Below, piece by piece: positions 16,045 to 24,712 of a DNA stretch of 64,000 nt. The translations under genes were made by a program, and so were the position numbers. Source of the DNA: Streptomyces sp. NBC_00663 (GTDB taxonomy: Bacteria; Actinomycetota; Actinomycetes; Streptomycetales; Streptomycetaceae); the NCBI RefSeq assembly GCF_036226885.1, contig NZ_CP109027.1, positions 9,114,001-9,178,000 of the forward strand, in the 5' to 3' direction. How positions within the stretch are numbered: the stretch's first letter is position 1; the number at the start of each line of letters is the position of its first letter. The notes beneath the pieces were generated by a model. The model did no database searches, was not told where the DNA came from, and saw nothing but the letters and a program-made list of their open reading frames with translations.

Positions 16045-17073
16045 ATGAACCGGCCGCCGGGCATGATGGACGTGGCCCGGGAGGCCGGTGTCTCGCACAT
16101 CACCGTCTCCCGTGTCATCAACGGCCATCCGTCGGTACGGCCGGAGACCCGCACCCGGGTCGAGGCGGCGATCCAGAAGCTGGGCTACCGCCGTAACAGT
16201 GTCGCCAGGGCCCTCAAGAGCCGCCGTTCCTCGACGATCGGCGTGGTGATCGTCGGGTCGGACCTGTTCGAGCTGCCGCGCATCCTCCTGGGTGTGGAGA
16301 CCGCCGCCAAAGAGGCCGGTTACTGGGTGAGCCTGGCCAGCCGGCAGGGCGAGAGCACCACCGGTGACCTCATGGAGACGCTACAGCGCCTCACCGACCA
16401 GTCGGTGGAGGCGATCGCGGTGGTCGCCGACCGGCCCGACGCCGTGGAGGCGCTGTCCCGCCTCGCGATCGGGGTGCCGGTCGCGGTGGTGATGTCCGGC
16501 AGCGTGGCCAACCCCGACCTCGGTTTCGTCGAGGTCGACCAGGAACTCGGCGCCCGTCTGGCCGTTCGTCACCTCCTCGACCTCGGACACCGCCACATCG
16601 CCCATCTCACGGGCGCGCTGCGCACCTTCGACGCCCGGGCCCGCGTCGACGGCTGGCAGGCCGAGCTCGCCGAAGCCGGAGCGGGAGCTGGAGCTGAAGG
16701 AGCCCTGCTGGAAGGCGACTTCAGCGCGGAGAGCGGATTCCGTCTCGCCCACGAACTCTGCGCGGGCGACACCCGCCTGCCCACCGCGGTCTTCGCCGGG
16801 AACGACCAGATGGCGATGGGCGCGCTGGCCGCCTTCGCCGAGCGGGGCGTGAAAGTGCCGCGGGACGTCTCGGTCGTCGGCTTCGACGACATGAAGGGCG
16901 CCGGATATCTGGTACCCGCCCTGACCACCGTCCGGCAGGACTTCACCCACCTCGGCAGCAGCGCCATCGAGCTGCTGGTGGACATGCTGGGCGGTGAGCC
17001 ACCGCAGCGTCGCCGGCTCACCCCGCGGCTGGTCGTCCGGCGCAGCACCGCCGTACCGCGCACGGACTCCTGA
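16045..17073 (+). CDS. LacI-family transcriptional regulator
   Basis: A 342-residue repressor-type protein. The N-terminal LacI helix-turn-helix (MMDVAREAGVSHITVSRVINGHPSV, about 7-31) is followed by the hinge helix (RNSVARALKSRRS) and a periplasmic-binding-protein-like effector domain (SSTIGVVIVGSDLFELPRILLG ... GNDQMAMGALAAF ... SVVGFDDM). The start is ATG 16045 after GAGGACGTGAC. It lies just upstream of the aldo/keto reductase and not far from the GH43/GH1 pair, so a sugar effector is likely, but the target operator is unproven. Confidence 0.92.
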   Translation: MNRPPGMMDVAREAGVSHITVSRVINGHPSVRPETRTRVEAAIQKLGYRRNSVARALKSRRSSTIGVVIVGSDLFELPRILLGVETAAKEAGYWVSLASRQGESTTGDLMETLQRLTDQSVEAIAVVADRPDAVEALSRLAIGVPVAVVMSGSVANPDLGFVEVDQELGARLAVRHLLDLGHRHIAHLTGALRTFDARARVDGWQAELAEAGAGAGAEGALLEGDFSAESGFRLAHELCAGDTRLPTAVFAGNDQMAMGALAAFAERGVKVPRDVSVVGFDDMKGAGYLVPALTTVRQDFTHLGSSAIELLVDMLGGEPPQRRRLTPRLVVRRSTAVPRTDS

Positions 17074-17225
17074 AGCGCACCGGCGCGTCGAAAGTTTCGC
17101 TCTCCTGCCGAGCTGTCGCCGTGACCGCCACCGTCTGTACCGTCGGGCAGGCAACCGTGATGCCGTCGGGCAGCACGCAAGAGCCGCCCCTCACCAGGGG
17201 CATCACCCTGGAGCACGAACAGCGC

Positions 17226-18197
17226 ATGCGTCATCGGGAACTCGGCCGTACCGGACTGACCGTGTCGGAGATCGGCTACGGAGCCTGGGGCCTCGGCCAG
17301 GGCGCCTGGGTCGGCGCCGACGACGACTCCGGCGTACGTGCCCTGCACCGCGCGATCGATCTGGGTGTCACCTTCATCGACACCGCCCGGGCCTACGACC
17401 GGAGCGAGCGTGTCGTCGGTCGCGCACTCAGGGAACTGCCGGGCGGCGGGGACGGCGTCGTCGTGGCGACGAAGTGCGGGCCCAAGGTACCCGTGTCCCT
17501 GGCGCCCAGTGGCCTCGACGTCATGGAGGCCTTCCCCGGCGCGCATCTGCGCGAGAGCCTGGAGACCAGCCTGCGCGAACTCGGCCGCGACCATGTCGAC
17601 CTTCTCCAGTTGCACACCTGGGAGGACGGCTGGACCGGCCGCGGCGACTGGCTGGAGACCGTGGACGCCCTCAAACAGGAGGGCAGAATCCGGGCCTTCG
17701 GGATCTCCGTCAAGGACCACCAGCCCGAGAACGTGCTCACGGTGCTGCGCACCGGGGTCGTGGACACGGTCCAGGTCATCTACAACGTGTTCGAACAGAC
17801 GCCGTCCGACGCGCTGTTGCCGGCCTGTGAGGAGTACGGCGTCGGCGTGATCGTCCGAGTCGCCCTCGACGAGGGCGCCCTCACCGGAGCGATCCGCGAG
17901 GGTGTCGTCTTCCCCGAGGGCGACTGGCGCAACTGGTACTTTCGCGACGACCGTCCCGCCCAGGTCGAGGAGCGCGTGGCGGCGATCCTCGCCGAGCTGC
18001 GGATCAGCGCCGACGAACTGCCCTCCGCAGCCCTGCGGTTCGCCCTCGCCGGGCAGGCGGTCTCCACCGTCATCGTCGGGATGCGCTCCCTGGCGCACGT
18101 GGAACGCAACGCGGCGATCTCCGACGCGCCACCGCTGACCGGCCAGGAGCTGGCACTGCTGTCCGCGCACCGCTGGGACAAGAACTTCTACGGCTGA
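17226..18197 (+). CDS. Aldo/keto reductase
   Basis: A 323-residue NAD(P)H-dependent oxidoreductase with a TIM-barrel fold. The catalytic tetrad is visible: Asp and Tyr in FIDTARAYDRSERVVG, Lys in VATKCG and His in LLQLHTW. It resembles the sugar- or aldose-oxidising AKRs common in Streptomyces sugar loci. The start MRHRELGRTGL is the usual AKR N-terminus, although no strong ribosome site is visible; earlier in-frame starts would add an atypical extension. It follows the LacI regulator. Its last 10 nt overlap the end of the convergent GH43 gene (18188-18197). Confidence 0.88.
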   Translation: MRHRELGRTGLTVSEIGYGAWGLGQGAWVGADDDSGVRALHRAIDLGVTFIDTARAYDRSERVVGRALRELPGGGDGVVVATKCGPKVPVSLAPSGLDVMEAFPGAHLRESLETSLRELGRDHVDLLQLHTWEDGWTGRGDWLETVDALKQEGRIRAFGISVKDHQPENVLTVLRTGVVDTVQVIYNVFEQTPSDALLPACEEYGVGVIVRVALDEGALTGAIREGVVFPEGDWRNWYFRDDRPAQVEERVAAILAELRISADELPSAALRFALAGQAVSTVIVGMRSLAHVERNAAISDAPPLTGQELALLSAHRWDKNFYG

Positions 18198-19798
18198 TCC
18201 GACACGCCGGGCGTGTACGTGAACCACCGCACGAGCGCCTCGCCGGTGTCGCCGATGCCGTGGAGGCCGAGGTGGACGCCGACGAACCCGCCCGCACGTT
18301 CCGTGCTGAAGAAGGGCCGTTCGACGCTGCCCACGGTGATCGAGGTGCCCGCGTCCTCGACGCGGAAGGTGTAGCCGGACTCGTCGCTGTCGACGGCGAG
18401 GACGACCTCGCTGTCCGAGACGGGCGTCGCGGCGAGGCGCGTGGTGACGCCCGCTTCGACGGCGGTGAGCACGACCTGCGGAGTTCCCGAGGCGTCGGCG
18501 GTGAGGGCGAGCGTGGCGTGCTGCCGGTGGTGCTGGAAGACGACCAGCCCCGCTGCCTGCGCGGGCGTGGCGGCGGCGCAGCGGATCCGGGTGGCGGCCC
18601 GCATCCGCACATGCTGCTGGCGGCGCGCGACGAACGCGGGGGTGCCGGTCGAGGTGAGGGGCTCGGGGGAGAGGCGGAGGGTCAGGCCGCCCGGTCCTGG
18701 GCGCGGTGAGACGCGGTCGTCGACGGGTCCGCGGAGGCTGCTCCAGTCCGGTCCGAGCGTCGGGCCGTCGAAGGTGTACCGCACCGGTGCGTCCGGACGC
18801 GGGCCGGCGTCGGTGCCCGCGTCGATGCCCGCGGGGAGCCGCTCCGACAGCCGCACGCGTCCGGCGTCCGGCGCGAACACGGGCCCCCGGGGCGTCCATT
18901 CGGCCGGGACGAGGAACACCTCCCGGCCGAGGGTGTGCGTGCCCTCGATCGGCCGGACCGCCAGGGCCACGGCCCAGGTCTCCCCGGCGGGTGTGTCGAC
19001 GAGGTCGACATGGCCGACGTTGTGGATCGGCTCCGCCGCGCCGCGGTGGCGGTGGGTGAGCAGCGGGCTCCTCGGGTCGGTGGAGTAGGGGCCGGTGACG
19101 GTGTCGGCGCGGGCGGCGGTCACGGCGTGGTGGTGCTCGGTGCCGCCCTCCGCGCCGATCAGCCAGTACACGCCGTCCCGCTTGTACACGTGCGGTGCCT
19201 CCACCCAGGCGCCGCGCATCGCGCCGTACCACAGCGCGTGGGCCGGTCCGGTCAACGCCAGGGTGTCCAGGTCGAGTTCGCGCAGGTACAGCTCACCGGG
19301 GCCGGTCACCGCCGGTTCGGCGGCGTCGCGGCAGGCGGTGAACCAACAGCGGCCGTCGTCGTCGAAGAAGAGCGACGGGTCGATCCCCTCCGCGTCCAGG
19401 ACGACCGGGTCGGACCAGGGCCCGGCGGGGTCCGACGCGGTGAAGAGGTAGGTGGTGCTGCCCTGGCGGCCTCTTGCCAGGGCCACGACCACATAGAACA
19501 TCCCGTCGTGGTGGCGGATCGTGGCGGCCCAGAGGCCGTCGGAGACGTCGAGGCCGGTCAACGACACCTGCGTCGGGCGGTCCACGACATGTCCGAGCGG
19601 TCGCCAGTCCACCAGGTCCCGGCTGTGCAGGACGGGGAGCCCGGGGAAGTACGCGAACGACGACGTGACGAGGTAGTAGTCCGCCCCGACCCGGCAGACC
19701 GACGGGTCCGGGTGACTGCCGGCGAGAACGGGGTTGGCGAAGGTCGGCACGGGCGCACTCCGGGGCAGGCGGGTGGGAGCGGGATGCGTCCGGGGCAT
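18188..19798 (-). CDS. Glycoside hydrolase family 43 (beta-xylosidase/arabinofuranosidase type)
   Basis: A 536-residue GH43 enzyme without a signal peptide, so probably intracellular. The five-bladed propeller starts with FANPVLAGSHPDPSVCRVGADYYLVTSSF, carrying the base Asp in HPDPS. The pKa-modulating Asp is in GIDPSLFF and the acid Glu in WVEAPHVYK. From about residue 330 to the end there is a second beta-sandwich domain like the C-terminal module of GH43 beta-xylosidases (GFVGVHLGLH...). ATG 19798 is chosen because it directly precedes the sequence leading into the catalytic domain; no clear ribosome site is seen. It is divergent from the GH1 gene and shares its operator. Confidence 0.87.
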   Translation of the reverse strand: MPRTHPAPTRLPRSAPVPTFANPVLAGSHPDPSVCRVGADYYLVTSSFAYFPGLPVLHSRDLVDWRPLGHVVDRPTQVSLTGLDVSDGLWAATIRHHDGMFYVVVALARGRQGSTTYLFTASDPAGPWSDPVVLDAEGIDPSLFFDDDGRCWFTACRDAAEPAVTGPGELYLRELDLDTLALTGPAHALWYGAMRGAWVEAPHVYKRDGVYWLIGAEGGTEHHHAVTAARADTVTGPYSTDPRSPLLTHRHRGAAEPIHNVGHVDLVDTPAGETWAVALAVRPIEGTHTLGREVFLVPAEWTPRGPVFAPDAGRVRLSERLPAGIDAGTDAGPRPDAPVRYTFDGPTLGPDWSSLRGPVDDRVSPRPGPGGLTLRLSPEPLTSTGTPAFVARRQQHVRMRAATRIRCAAATPAQAAGLVVFQHHRQHATLALTADASGTPQVVLTAVEAGVTTRLAATPVSDSEVVLAVDSDESGYTFRVEDAGTSITVGSVERPFFSTERAGGFVGVHLGLHGIGDTGEALVRWFTYTPGVSDQP

Positions 19799-19812
19799 AG
19801 GCCCGAACGCCT

Positions 19813-19826
19813 TGTTAACGTTAACA
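19813..19826. promoter_or_regulatory. LacI-type operator between GH43 and GH1 genes
   Basis: TGTTAACGTTAACA is a perfect 14-bp palindrome with the central CG typical of LacI-family operators. It lies 15 bp before the GH43 start and 42 bp before the GH1 start, so one repressor could control both divergent genes. The LacI gene at 16045 is the nearest candidate. Confidence 0.75.
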
Positions 19827-19868
19827 TCGGCTTGGTTCCCGGCCGATACCCAGCAGAGAGAAACCCGC

Positions 19869-21287
19869 ATGCCGACAGCCCAGCCCCCGTCCTTCCCCAC
19901 GCACTTCCTCCTCGGCTCCGCGACCGCCGCCTACCAGATCGAGGGCGCCGCCGACGAGGACGGGCGCGGCCCCTCGATCTGGGACACCTTCTCCCACACC
20001 CCGGGCAAGACATGGAACGGCGACACCGGTGACGTCGCCGCCGACCACTACCACCGCCTCGAAGCCGACCTCGACCTCATGGCGTCCCTGGGCCTGCGGG
20101 CCTACCGGTTCTCCCTCTCCTGGCCCCGCATCCAGCCCACCGGCCGGGGCCCGGCCAACCCCAAGGGCCTGGACTTCTACGGCCGCTTGGTCGACGGCCT
20201 GCTCGCCCGGGACATCACCCCGGTCGCGACCCTCTACCACTGGGACCTGCCCCAGGCCCTGGAGGACGAGGGCGGCTGGACGAACCGCGAGACCGCGTTC
20301 GCCTTCGCCGACTACGCGCGGATCGTCGGCGAGGCCCTCGGTGACCGGGTCGCGGTCTGGACGACCCTGAACGAACCCTGGTGCTCCGCCTACCTCGGCT
20401 ACGGCTCCGGCGCCCACGCGCCCGGCCGCACCGACGGCGCCGCGGCACTGGCCGCGGTCCACCACCTCAACCTCGCCCACGGTCTGGCCGTGGAGCAGCT
20501 CAGGGCGGTCACCACCAACGATCCGCAGTACTCGATCACCCTCAACTTCCATGTCCTGCGGGGGAAGGGCGAGGGCGCCGCCGAGGCCGTACGCCGTATC
20601 GACGCGCTGGCCAACCGGGCCTTCACGGAGCCCCTGCTGCGCGGCCACTACCCGCAGGACCTCATCGAGGACACCGCGGCCGTCACCGACTGGGCGTTCG
20701 TCGAGGACGGCGACCTGGCACGGATCCACCAGCCCCTGGACCTGCTCGGCGTCAACTACTACGCCACCACCACGGTCGGCCTCTGGGACGGCGGGACGCC
20801 CCGTCAGAACAACGACGGCCACAAGGACATGGGCGGCTCGCCCTGGCCCGGCTCGCCCCAGGTCGAGTTCCACGCCACGGACGGTCCGCACACCGCCATG
20901 GGCTGGAACATCGACCCCGACGGCCTGGAGGAACTCCTCCTCGACCTGCACACCAGATTCCCCGGCCAGCCCCTGGTCATCACCGAGAACGGAGCGGCCT
21001 TCGAGGATCACGTCACGGTCGGCCCCGACGGCACCCACACCGTGCACGACCCCGAGCGCGTCGACTACATCCGCCGCCATCTGGCCGCGGCCGGGCGGGC
21101 CCTAGCCGCGGGGGTGGACCTGCGGGGGTACTTCGTGTGGTCGCTGATGGACAACTTCGAGTGGGGCTACGGCTACTCCAAGCGCTTCGGCATCGTCCAC
21201 GTCGACTACGAGACCCAGCGCCGCACGCTCAAGGACAGCGCGCTGTGGTACCGGGAACTGGTGGAAAGGCACAACGCCGGCGGCTGA
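19869..21287 (+). CDS. Family 1 beta-glucosidase
   Basis: A 472-residue GH1 retaining beta-glycosidase, cytoplasmic (no signal peptide). Visible landmarks are FLLGSATAAYQIEGA at the start, the acid/base Glu169 in TLNEPW, the nucleophile Glu373 in ITENGA, and the C-terminal SLMDNFEWGYGYSKRFGIVHVDY that shapes the glucose-binding subsite. Length is standard. The ATG at 19869 follows a modest GAGAGAA. With the GH43 enzyme it probably finishes hydrolysis of imported oligosaccharides; the precise sugar cannot be told. Confidence 0.95.
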   Translation: MPTAQPPSFPTHFLLGSATAAYQIEGAADEDGRGPSIWDTFSHTPGKTWNGDTGDVAADHYHRLEADLDLMASLGLRAYRFSLSWPRIQPTGRGPANPKGLDFYGRLVDGLLARDITPVATLYHWDLPQALEDEGGWTNRETAFAFADYARIVGEALGDRVAVWTTLNEPWCSAYLGYGSGAHAPGRTDGAAALAAVHHLNLAHGLAVEQLRAVTTNDPQYSITLNFHVLRGKGEGAAEAVRRIDALANRAFTEPLLRGHYPQDLIEDTAAVTDWAFVEDGDLARIHQPLDLLGVNYYATTTVGLWDGGTPRQNNDGHKDMGGSPWPGSPQVEFHATDGPHTAMGWNIDPDGLEELLLDLHTRFPGQPLVITENGAAFEDHVTVGPDGTHTVHDPERVDYIRRHLAAAGRALAAGVDLRGYFVWSLMDNFEWGYGYSKRFGIVHVDYETQRRTLKDSALWYRELVERHNAGG

Positions 21288-21317
21288 GAGTGGATGGCGA
21301 CACCGGCGGGCGAGTGG

Positions 21318-22121
21318 TCAGAAGCGTGGTGCGTGCTCGACGTTGATGACGTCGCCGCGTGGACCGTACGTCAGCACCGTGCCCTCCCACTGGCCGAAGT
21401 CCAGCCCGGAGCCGGCCGATCCGAGTGTGTAGAACTGGGTCGCGGTCGAGGCGCGGACGGACGTGTTGAGGAGCTGGGCCAGGCGGGAGCAGAACACGTT
21501 GCCGTCGCCGGCGCCGGGGGCGATGAACGCCGCGGAACAGGAGAAGAGGTCGACGCCGGCACGGAAGGAATCCCTCAGCACGCCCAGGGTGGGAAGGTTG
21601 GCGAGGGCCAGGTTCTCGCGGCAGAACTGGACGAACGCGGGGGCCCCATGGGCCATGATCTTGAGCCGGACCGGGTCCGCGGTGTGCGCGGCGGTGTCCC
21701 TGGAGCTGTCCAGAAACCACTGCAAGGGCGTGTCGAAGTTGACCTCGATCACGGTGTCGCCCGCCGGGCGGTTGCCGAGCAGCCGCACGTCCCGGTAGAC
21801 GAGCCGATGGGAACGGACGGCGCCGGGGCCCGCGACGGCCTCGTCCGGGAACTCGGACGGCGAGGTGAAGAAGCCCTTGAGCGTCCTGAAGGTGACCTGA
21901 CCGGGTTCGACCAGCCCGTCCTGGAAGCCGAGTCGGGTCTGCTGGAAACCGCGGATCGCCCCGTTGGTCTTGGGGCCCACGAGGCCGTCCACCTGGAGCG
22001 GCGGGTTCGGTCCGCCGGCTCCGGGGCCGACCTGGTTGAGGAGCATCTGGACGGTGAACACGTCATCGCCCGCGTTCACGCCACCTTCCCCCACGCTTCC
22101 GGAGAGCTCTCGGACGGCCAT
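21318..22121 (-). CDS. Peptidoglycan-binding protein with a caspase-like (DUF4347-like) domain
   Basis: A 267-residue protein with no signal peptide or membrane segment. Residues about 9-63 resemble a PG_binding_1 domain (VFTVQMLLNQ ... VDGLVGPKTNGAIRGFQ). Residues about 150-235 have the pattern of DUF4347 domains: a strand ending in His-Gly (RLKIMAHGAP, His158), helices, then a strand ending in Cys (GVDLFSCSAA, Cys195) and AQLLNTSVRASTA. The spaced His and Cys fit a caspase-type dyad. ATG 22121 follows GGAGGAG. DUF4347 is normally found inside giant adhesins, so a small free-standing version fused to a PG-binding module is unusual. The domain call comes from pattern recall and the function is unknown. 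Confidence 0.6.
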   Translation of the reverse strand: MAVRELSGSVGEGGVNAGDDVFTVQMLLNQVGPGAGGPNPPLQVDGLVGPKTNGAIRGFQQTRLGFQDGLVEPGQVTFRTLKGFFTSPSEFPDEAVAGPGAVRSHRLVYRDVRLLGNRPAGDTVIEVNFDTPLQWFLDSSRDTAAHTADPVRLKIMAHGAPAFVQFCRENLALANLPTLGVLRDSFRAGVDLFSCSAAFIAPGAGDGNVFCSRLAQLLNTSVRASTATQFYTLGSAGSGLDFGQWEGTVLTYGPRGDVINVEHAPRF

Positions 22122-22313
22122 GGCACTCCTCCGCTGCGTCGCTGCAACAAGGGGCGGACGACCATGGGAAGAGCTGTTCGTCGGCCACCCAACCACAGCG
22201 GACCACGGCGACACAGGCTCCGCAACCCGGCTCCTCGGTGCGTTCGCGCCCCTGTCAGGCACCCGTCCGAACGCCGGACGTGGCGGCCCTCACCGGACCG
22301 CCACGCCTCCTTC

Positions 22314-22338
22314 CTGACCGAACGGTCCGCTCGGTCAG
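22314..22338 (-). terminator. Terminator of the 2-methylisoborneol operon
   Basis: CTGACCGA (22314-22321) pairs with TCGGTCAG (22331-22338) around a 9-nt loop. The stem overlaps the stop codon of the methyltransferase gene. A second 8-bp hairpin (22279-22286 with 22298-22305) lies just beyond it and could act with it. Confidence 0.6.
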
Positions 22339-23210
22339 ACGCGGTCGGCCGCGATCAGCACGTACTGGAAGGAGCCGTCCCGGTACGACTCGATGAACGC
22401 CTCCTCGATCCCGGTGACCAGTGAGGACGTGGCCCGCAGCTCCCAGTAGGGCAGGGTGTCGGGGGTCAGGTCGATCACCGTCTGGGGCACGAGCCGGTTG
22501 TCGGCCATGGCCCGCAGATACTCACGCCGGGAGTGGATGTTGCACTCGAAGTGCGCGTTGATCTGGGAGACCCACTTCGACGGCTGGCCGTAGCGGGGAT
22601 TCCAGCAGCCGGTGATCGTCACGTACCGGCCGCCCACCTTCAGGAAGCGCGAGTGCTCGGCGAACAGGTCGTGCAGGTCGACGTACATGCTCGACTCGTT
22701 GTTCCACGAGGCGGTGACGCTGCCCTTCTCGAAGGGAGTGTCGAGCATGTTGCACACGCGCGAGCGCACATGGTCCGCGATCCGCAGGTCCCGGGCCCGT
22801 CCGTTGCCGAAGTCGGCCTGGGTGGCGGACAGGGTGACGCCCTCGACCTTGCAGCCGAAGCGCTGATGGGCCATGACCATGGACCCGCCGCGCCCGCAGC
22901 CCGCGTCGACGAGTGTGTCGCCGGGCCCGACGGGACCGAGGTGGTTCAGGAGGAACTCGGCCTGGGCGGACTCGAGCCGGTGCAGCTCCGCGATCAGCTT
23001 CTTCTCGTACTCGCTGTGTTCCGGGTCGCCGAGCGCGTCGTGGTTGACGGCGCCGATGCCGTAGTGGTGGTGGTAGAGACCGTCCACGTCACCGAGGCGC
23101 AGGTTCACCGGCCTCGCCTCGTTGTTCCAGTACCGGGCGATGTCCCCCTGGTAGGGGGTCGCCGGGGCCGGGATCGTCGCGGAGACGGTGGGGGTGATTT
23201 CTGTGGTCAC
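22335..23210 (-). CDS. Geranyl diphosphate 2-C-methyltransferase
   Basis: A 291-residue SAM-dependent methyltransferase that converts geranyl diphosphate to 2-methylgeranyl diphosphate, the first committed step to the earthy odorant 2-methylisoborneol. The SAM site is VDAGCGRGGSMVMAHQRFG (about 101-119). Other recognisable parts are the substrate-pocket sequence HHHYGIGAVNHDALGDPEHSEYEKKL and SWNNESSMYVDLHDLFAEHSRFLK, typical of this family within the cyclopropane-synthase-like methyltransferases. It ends the operon encapsulin - MIB synthase - methyltransferase and begins 15 nt after the synthase stop. The known S. coelicolor operon has the same order. Confidence 0.95.
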   Translation of the reverse strand: MTTEITPTVSATIPAPATPYQGDIARYWNNEARPVNLRLGDVDGLYHHHYGIGAVNHDALGDPEHSEYEKKLIAELHRLESAQAEFLLNHLGPVGPGDTLVDAGCGRGGSMVMAHQRFGCKVEGVTLSATQADFGNGRARDLRIADHVRSRVCNMLDTPFEKGSVTASWNNESSMYVDLHDLFAEHSRFLKVGGRYVTITGCWNPRYGQPSKWVSQINAHFECNIHSRREYLRAMADNRLVPQTVIDLTPDTLPYWELRATSSLVTGIEEAFIESYRDGSFQYVLIAADRV

Positions 23211-23225
23211 TAAGGTGTCCGTTCC

Positions 23226-24698
23226 TTACCAGAAGGCGGGCAGGCTGTAGCGGAAGGTGTTGGTGCGGTGCCAGTCGTGGTTGCCGTCGACCCACGCGGC
23301 CACGCCCTTGAGGAAGCGCACCACGGGGGGCAGGGGGCAGGCCGCGGCCAGGTCGGCCGCCGCCGCCTCGAAGGCGTGCATGAGCTCGTTGTGGACCTCG
23401 ACCGCCTTGAGATAGGCGTCGCGCTCCGAGAGCTGCTCGCGTTCGGCGATCACCACGGGCAGGTTCAGATGTCTGCCGGGGCTGGCGAGTTCCTTGGTGT
23501 AGGAGTACAGGTCGTTGACGATGGTGGTCGCGTTGCCGGCCAGGGCGATGACCCGTTGCATCTCCGGCCGGGCGTGCAGGTCCGCTGGGAGCTCGTAGCC
23601 TCCGATGGTGTCGGTGATGGTGGGGCAGGGGCGGAAGTTGTTGAACTGGCGCATCGCCAGGTACTCCCACACCTCGGGGACATGATCGGTTTCGGCCCAG
23701 GCCGCCTCGGCCAGGTAGCCCAGGTGCAGCCGGGCCATGTCGTGGCGGTAGCGGTCGGTCTGGGAGGGCGAGGCCATGCGGACGAAGTGGTCCATCGCGC
23801 TGCGGTAGGCGCGCCGCGGCGGGTCCGAGCCGAGCGACTCCTGCCACGCGGGCCCGTATTCAGGGGTCGTGTGGAGAGGGTCGAGCGCGGTGTGCGCGAG
23901 GAGGAGACGTCCGCCGAGACCCACGGGCGAGCCGCCGTGGTCCTCGCAGTAGCAGTCGTCGACGGCGTTCTCGGCGACCATCAGCCGGGTGGCGATCATC
24001 AGGTGATCGACCGTGGGGGCGTCGGGGTGGCAGCCGACCATGTACCGCCCCACGGAGAAGCCGTCGAACTGGCCTTCCCATTCCTCGGGGTAGAGCTGGA
24101 CCTCGTCCTCCGCCCAGCGTTTGATCCGACGGCTCACCTCCTCGACTCGCTCCGGGTCGGGCTCCGGGACGGGGTGGTGGTACAGGCCCGGTACGGCCTG
24201 GCCTTCGGCGGGTGGTGCCGGGGCCGGGAGCGCGGCGACGGGTTCCGCGGGCAGGCGAAGCGGCGGGTGGGCCAGGGACAGGGAGGCTGTGCCAAGCCCG
24301 GTCGGTCCGCCCAGGACCACTCGCTGGAGGTCCGACTCGGTCGGGGTCGCGGTCGCGGGAGGTTCGGCCGCCCTGACCGAAGTGGCCGGTGGAGGCGGTG
24401 ACGGTGTGTCGGTCGGTGGCGGACTGGCGGCCAGGGACAGCGAGGTCGTGCCAAGGCCGGTCGGTCCGCCCAGGACCCGCTGAAACGCCGGTACGGGAGG
24501 CGTGGCGGACAGCGTGCCGGTGGCCGGCGGTGAGGGCGGCGGGGGAGCGACCGGCGGATGCACCACCCCCGAGAGGCCGAAGGCGGCCTCGGTGATGGGA
24601 AGATTGGGGACCGCCGGCGCGGGGACGTCCGGTACGGCGGCGCCCGGCCTTGGTCGTTGGGCAGGCAGGGAGGGTCCGGGGGACCCGGGATCGGACAT
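23226..24698 (-). CDS. 2-Methylisoborneol synthase
   Basis: A 490-residue class I terpene synthase that cyclises 2-methylgeranyl diphosphate to 2-methylisoborneol. The catalytic domain (about 170-490) has the Asp-rich motif DDCYCED (247-253) and the NSE-type motif NDLYSYTKE (395-403), both binding the magnesium-diphosphate cluster. The first about 165 residues are Pro/Ala-rich and probably disordered. They contain two near-identical copies of a motif GGPTGLGT(T/A)SLSLA (73-90 and 125-143). The ATG at 24698 follows GAGGAG. The gene starts 14 nt after the encapsulin stop; enzymes of this type are cargo of family 2B encapsulins. Confidence 0.95.
   Translation of the reverse strand: MSDPGSPGPSLPAQRPRPGAAVPDVPAPAVPNLPITEAAFGLSGVVHPPVAPPPPSPPATGTLSATPPVPAFQRVLGGPTGLGTTSLSLAASPPPTDTPSPPPPATSVRAAEPPATATPTESDLQRVVLGGPTGLGTASLSLAHPPLRLPAEPVAALPAPAPPAEGQAVPGLYHHPVPEPDPERVEEVSRRIKRWAEDEVQLYPEEWEGQFDGFSVGRYMVGCHPDAPTVDHLMIATRLMVAENAVDDCYCEDHGGSPVGLGGRLLLAHTALDPLHTTPEYGPAWQESLGSDPPRRAYRSAMDHFVRMASPSQTDRYRHDMARLHLGYLAEAAWAETDHVPEVWEYLAMRQFNNFRPCPTITDTIGGYELPADLHARPEMQRVIALAGNATTIVNDLYSYTKELASPGRHLNLPVVIAEREQLSERDAYLKAVEVHNELMHAFEAAAADLAAACPLPPVVRFLKGVAAWVDGNHDWHRTNTFRYSLPAFW
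24270..24326 (-). repeat. Terpene synthase tail repeat, copy 2
   Basis: Encodes residues 125-143 of 2-methylisoborneol synthase. It is almost identical to copy 1 (24429-24482), with one extra Val and Thr to Ala. It lies in the disordered N-terminal part. Confidence 0.8.
24429..24482 (-). repeat. Terpene synthase tail repeat, copy 1
   Basis: Encodes residues 73-90 of 2-methylisoborneol synthase, QRVLGGPTGLGTTSLSLA. The duplication within otherwise low-complexity Pro/Ala sequence suggests a conserved binding motif. Confidence 0.8.
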
Positions 24699-24712
24699 GT
24701 TCGTTCTGCTCC

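Noticed and set aside
16569..19232. Very long minus-strand open frame (887 codons) across the LacI and AKR genes
   Set aside because: It is an Arg/His/Gly-rich shadow of well-recognised genes on other frames, a normal effect of high GC; it has no start context or recognisable domain.
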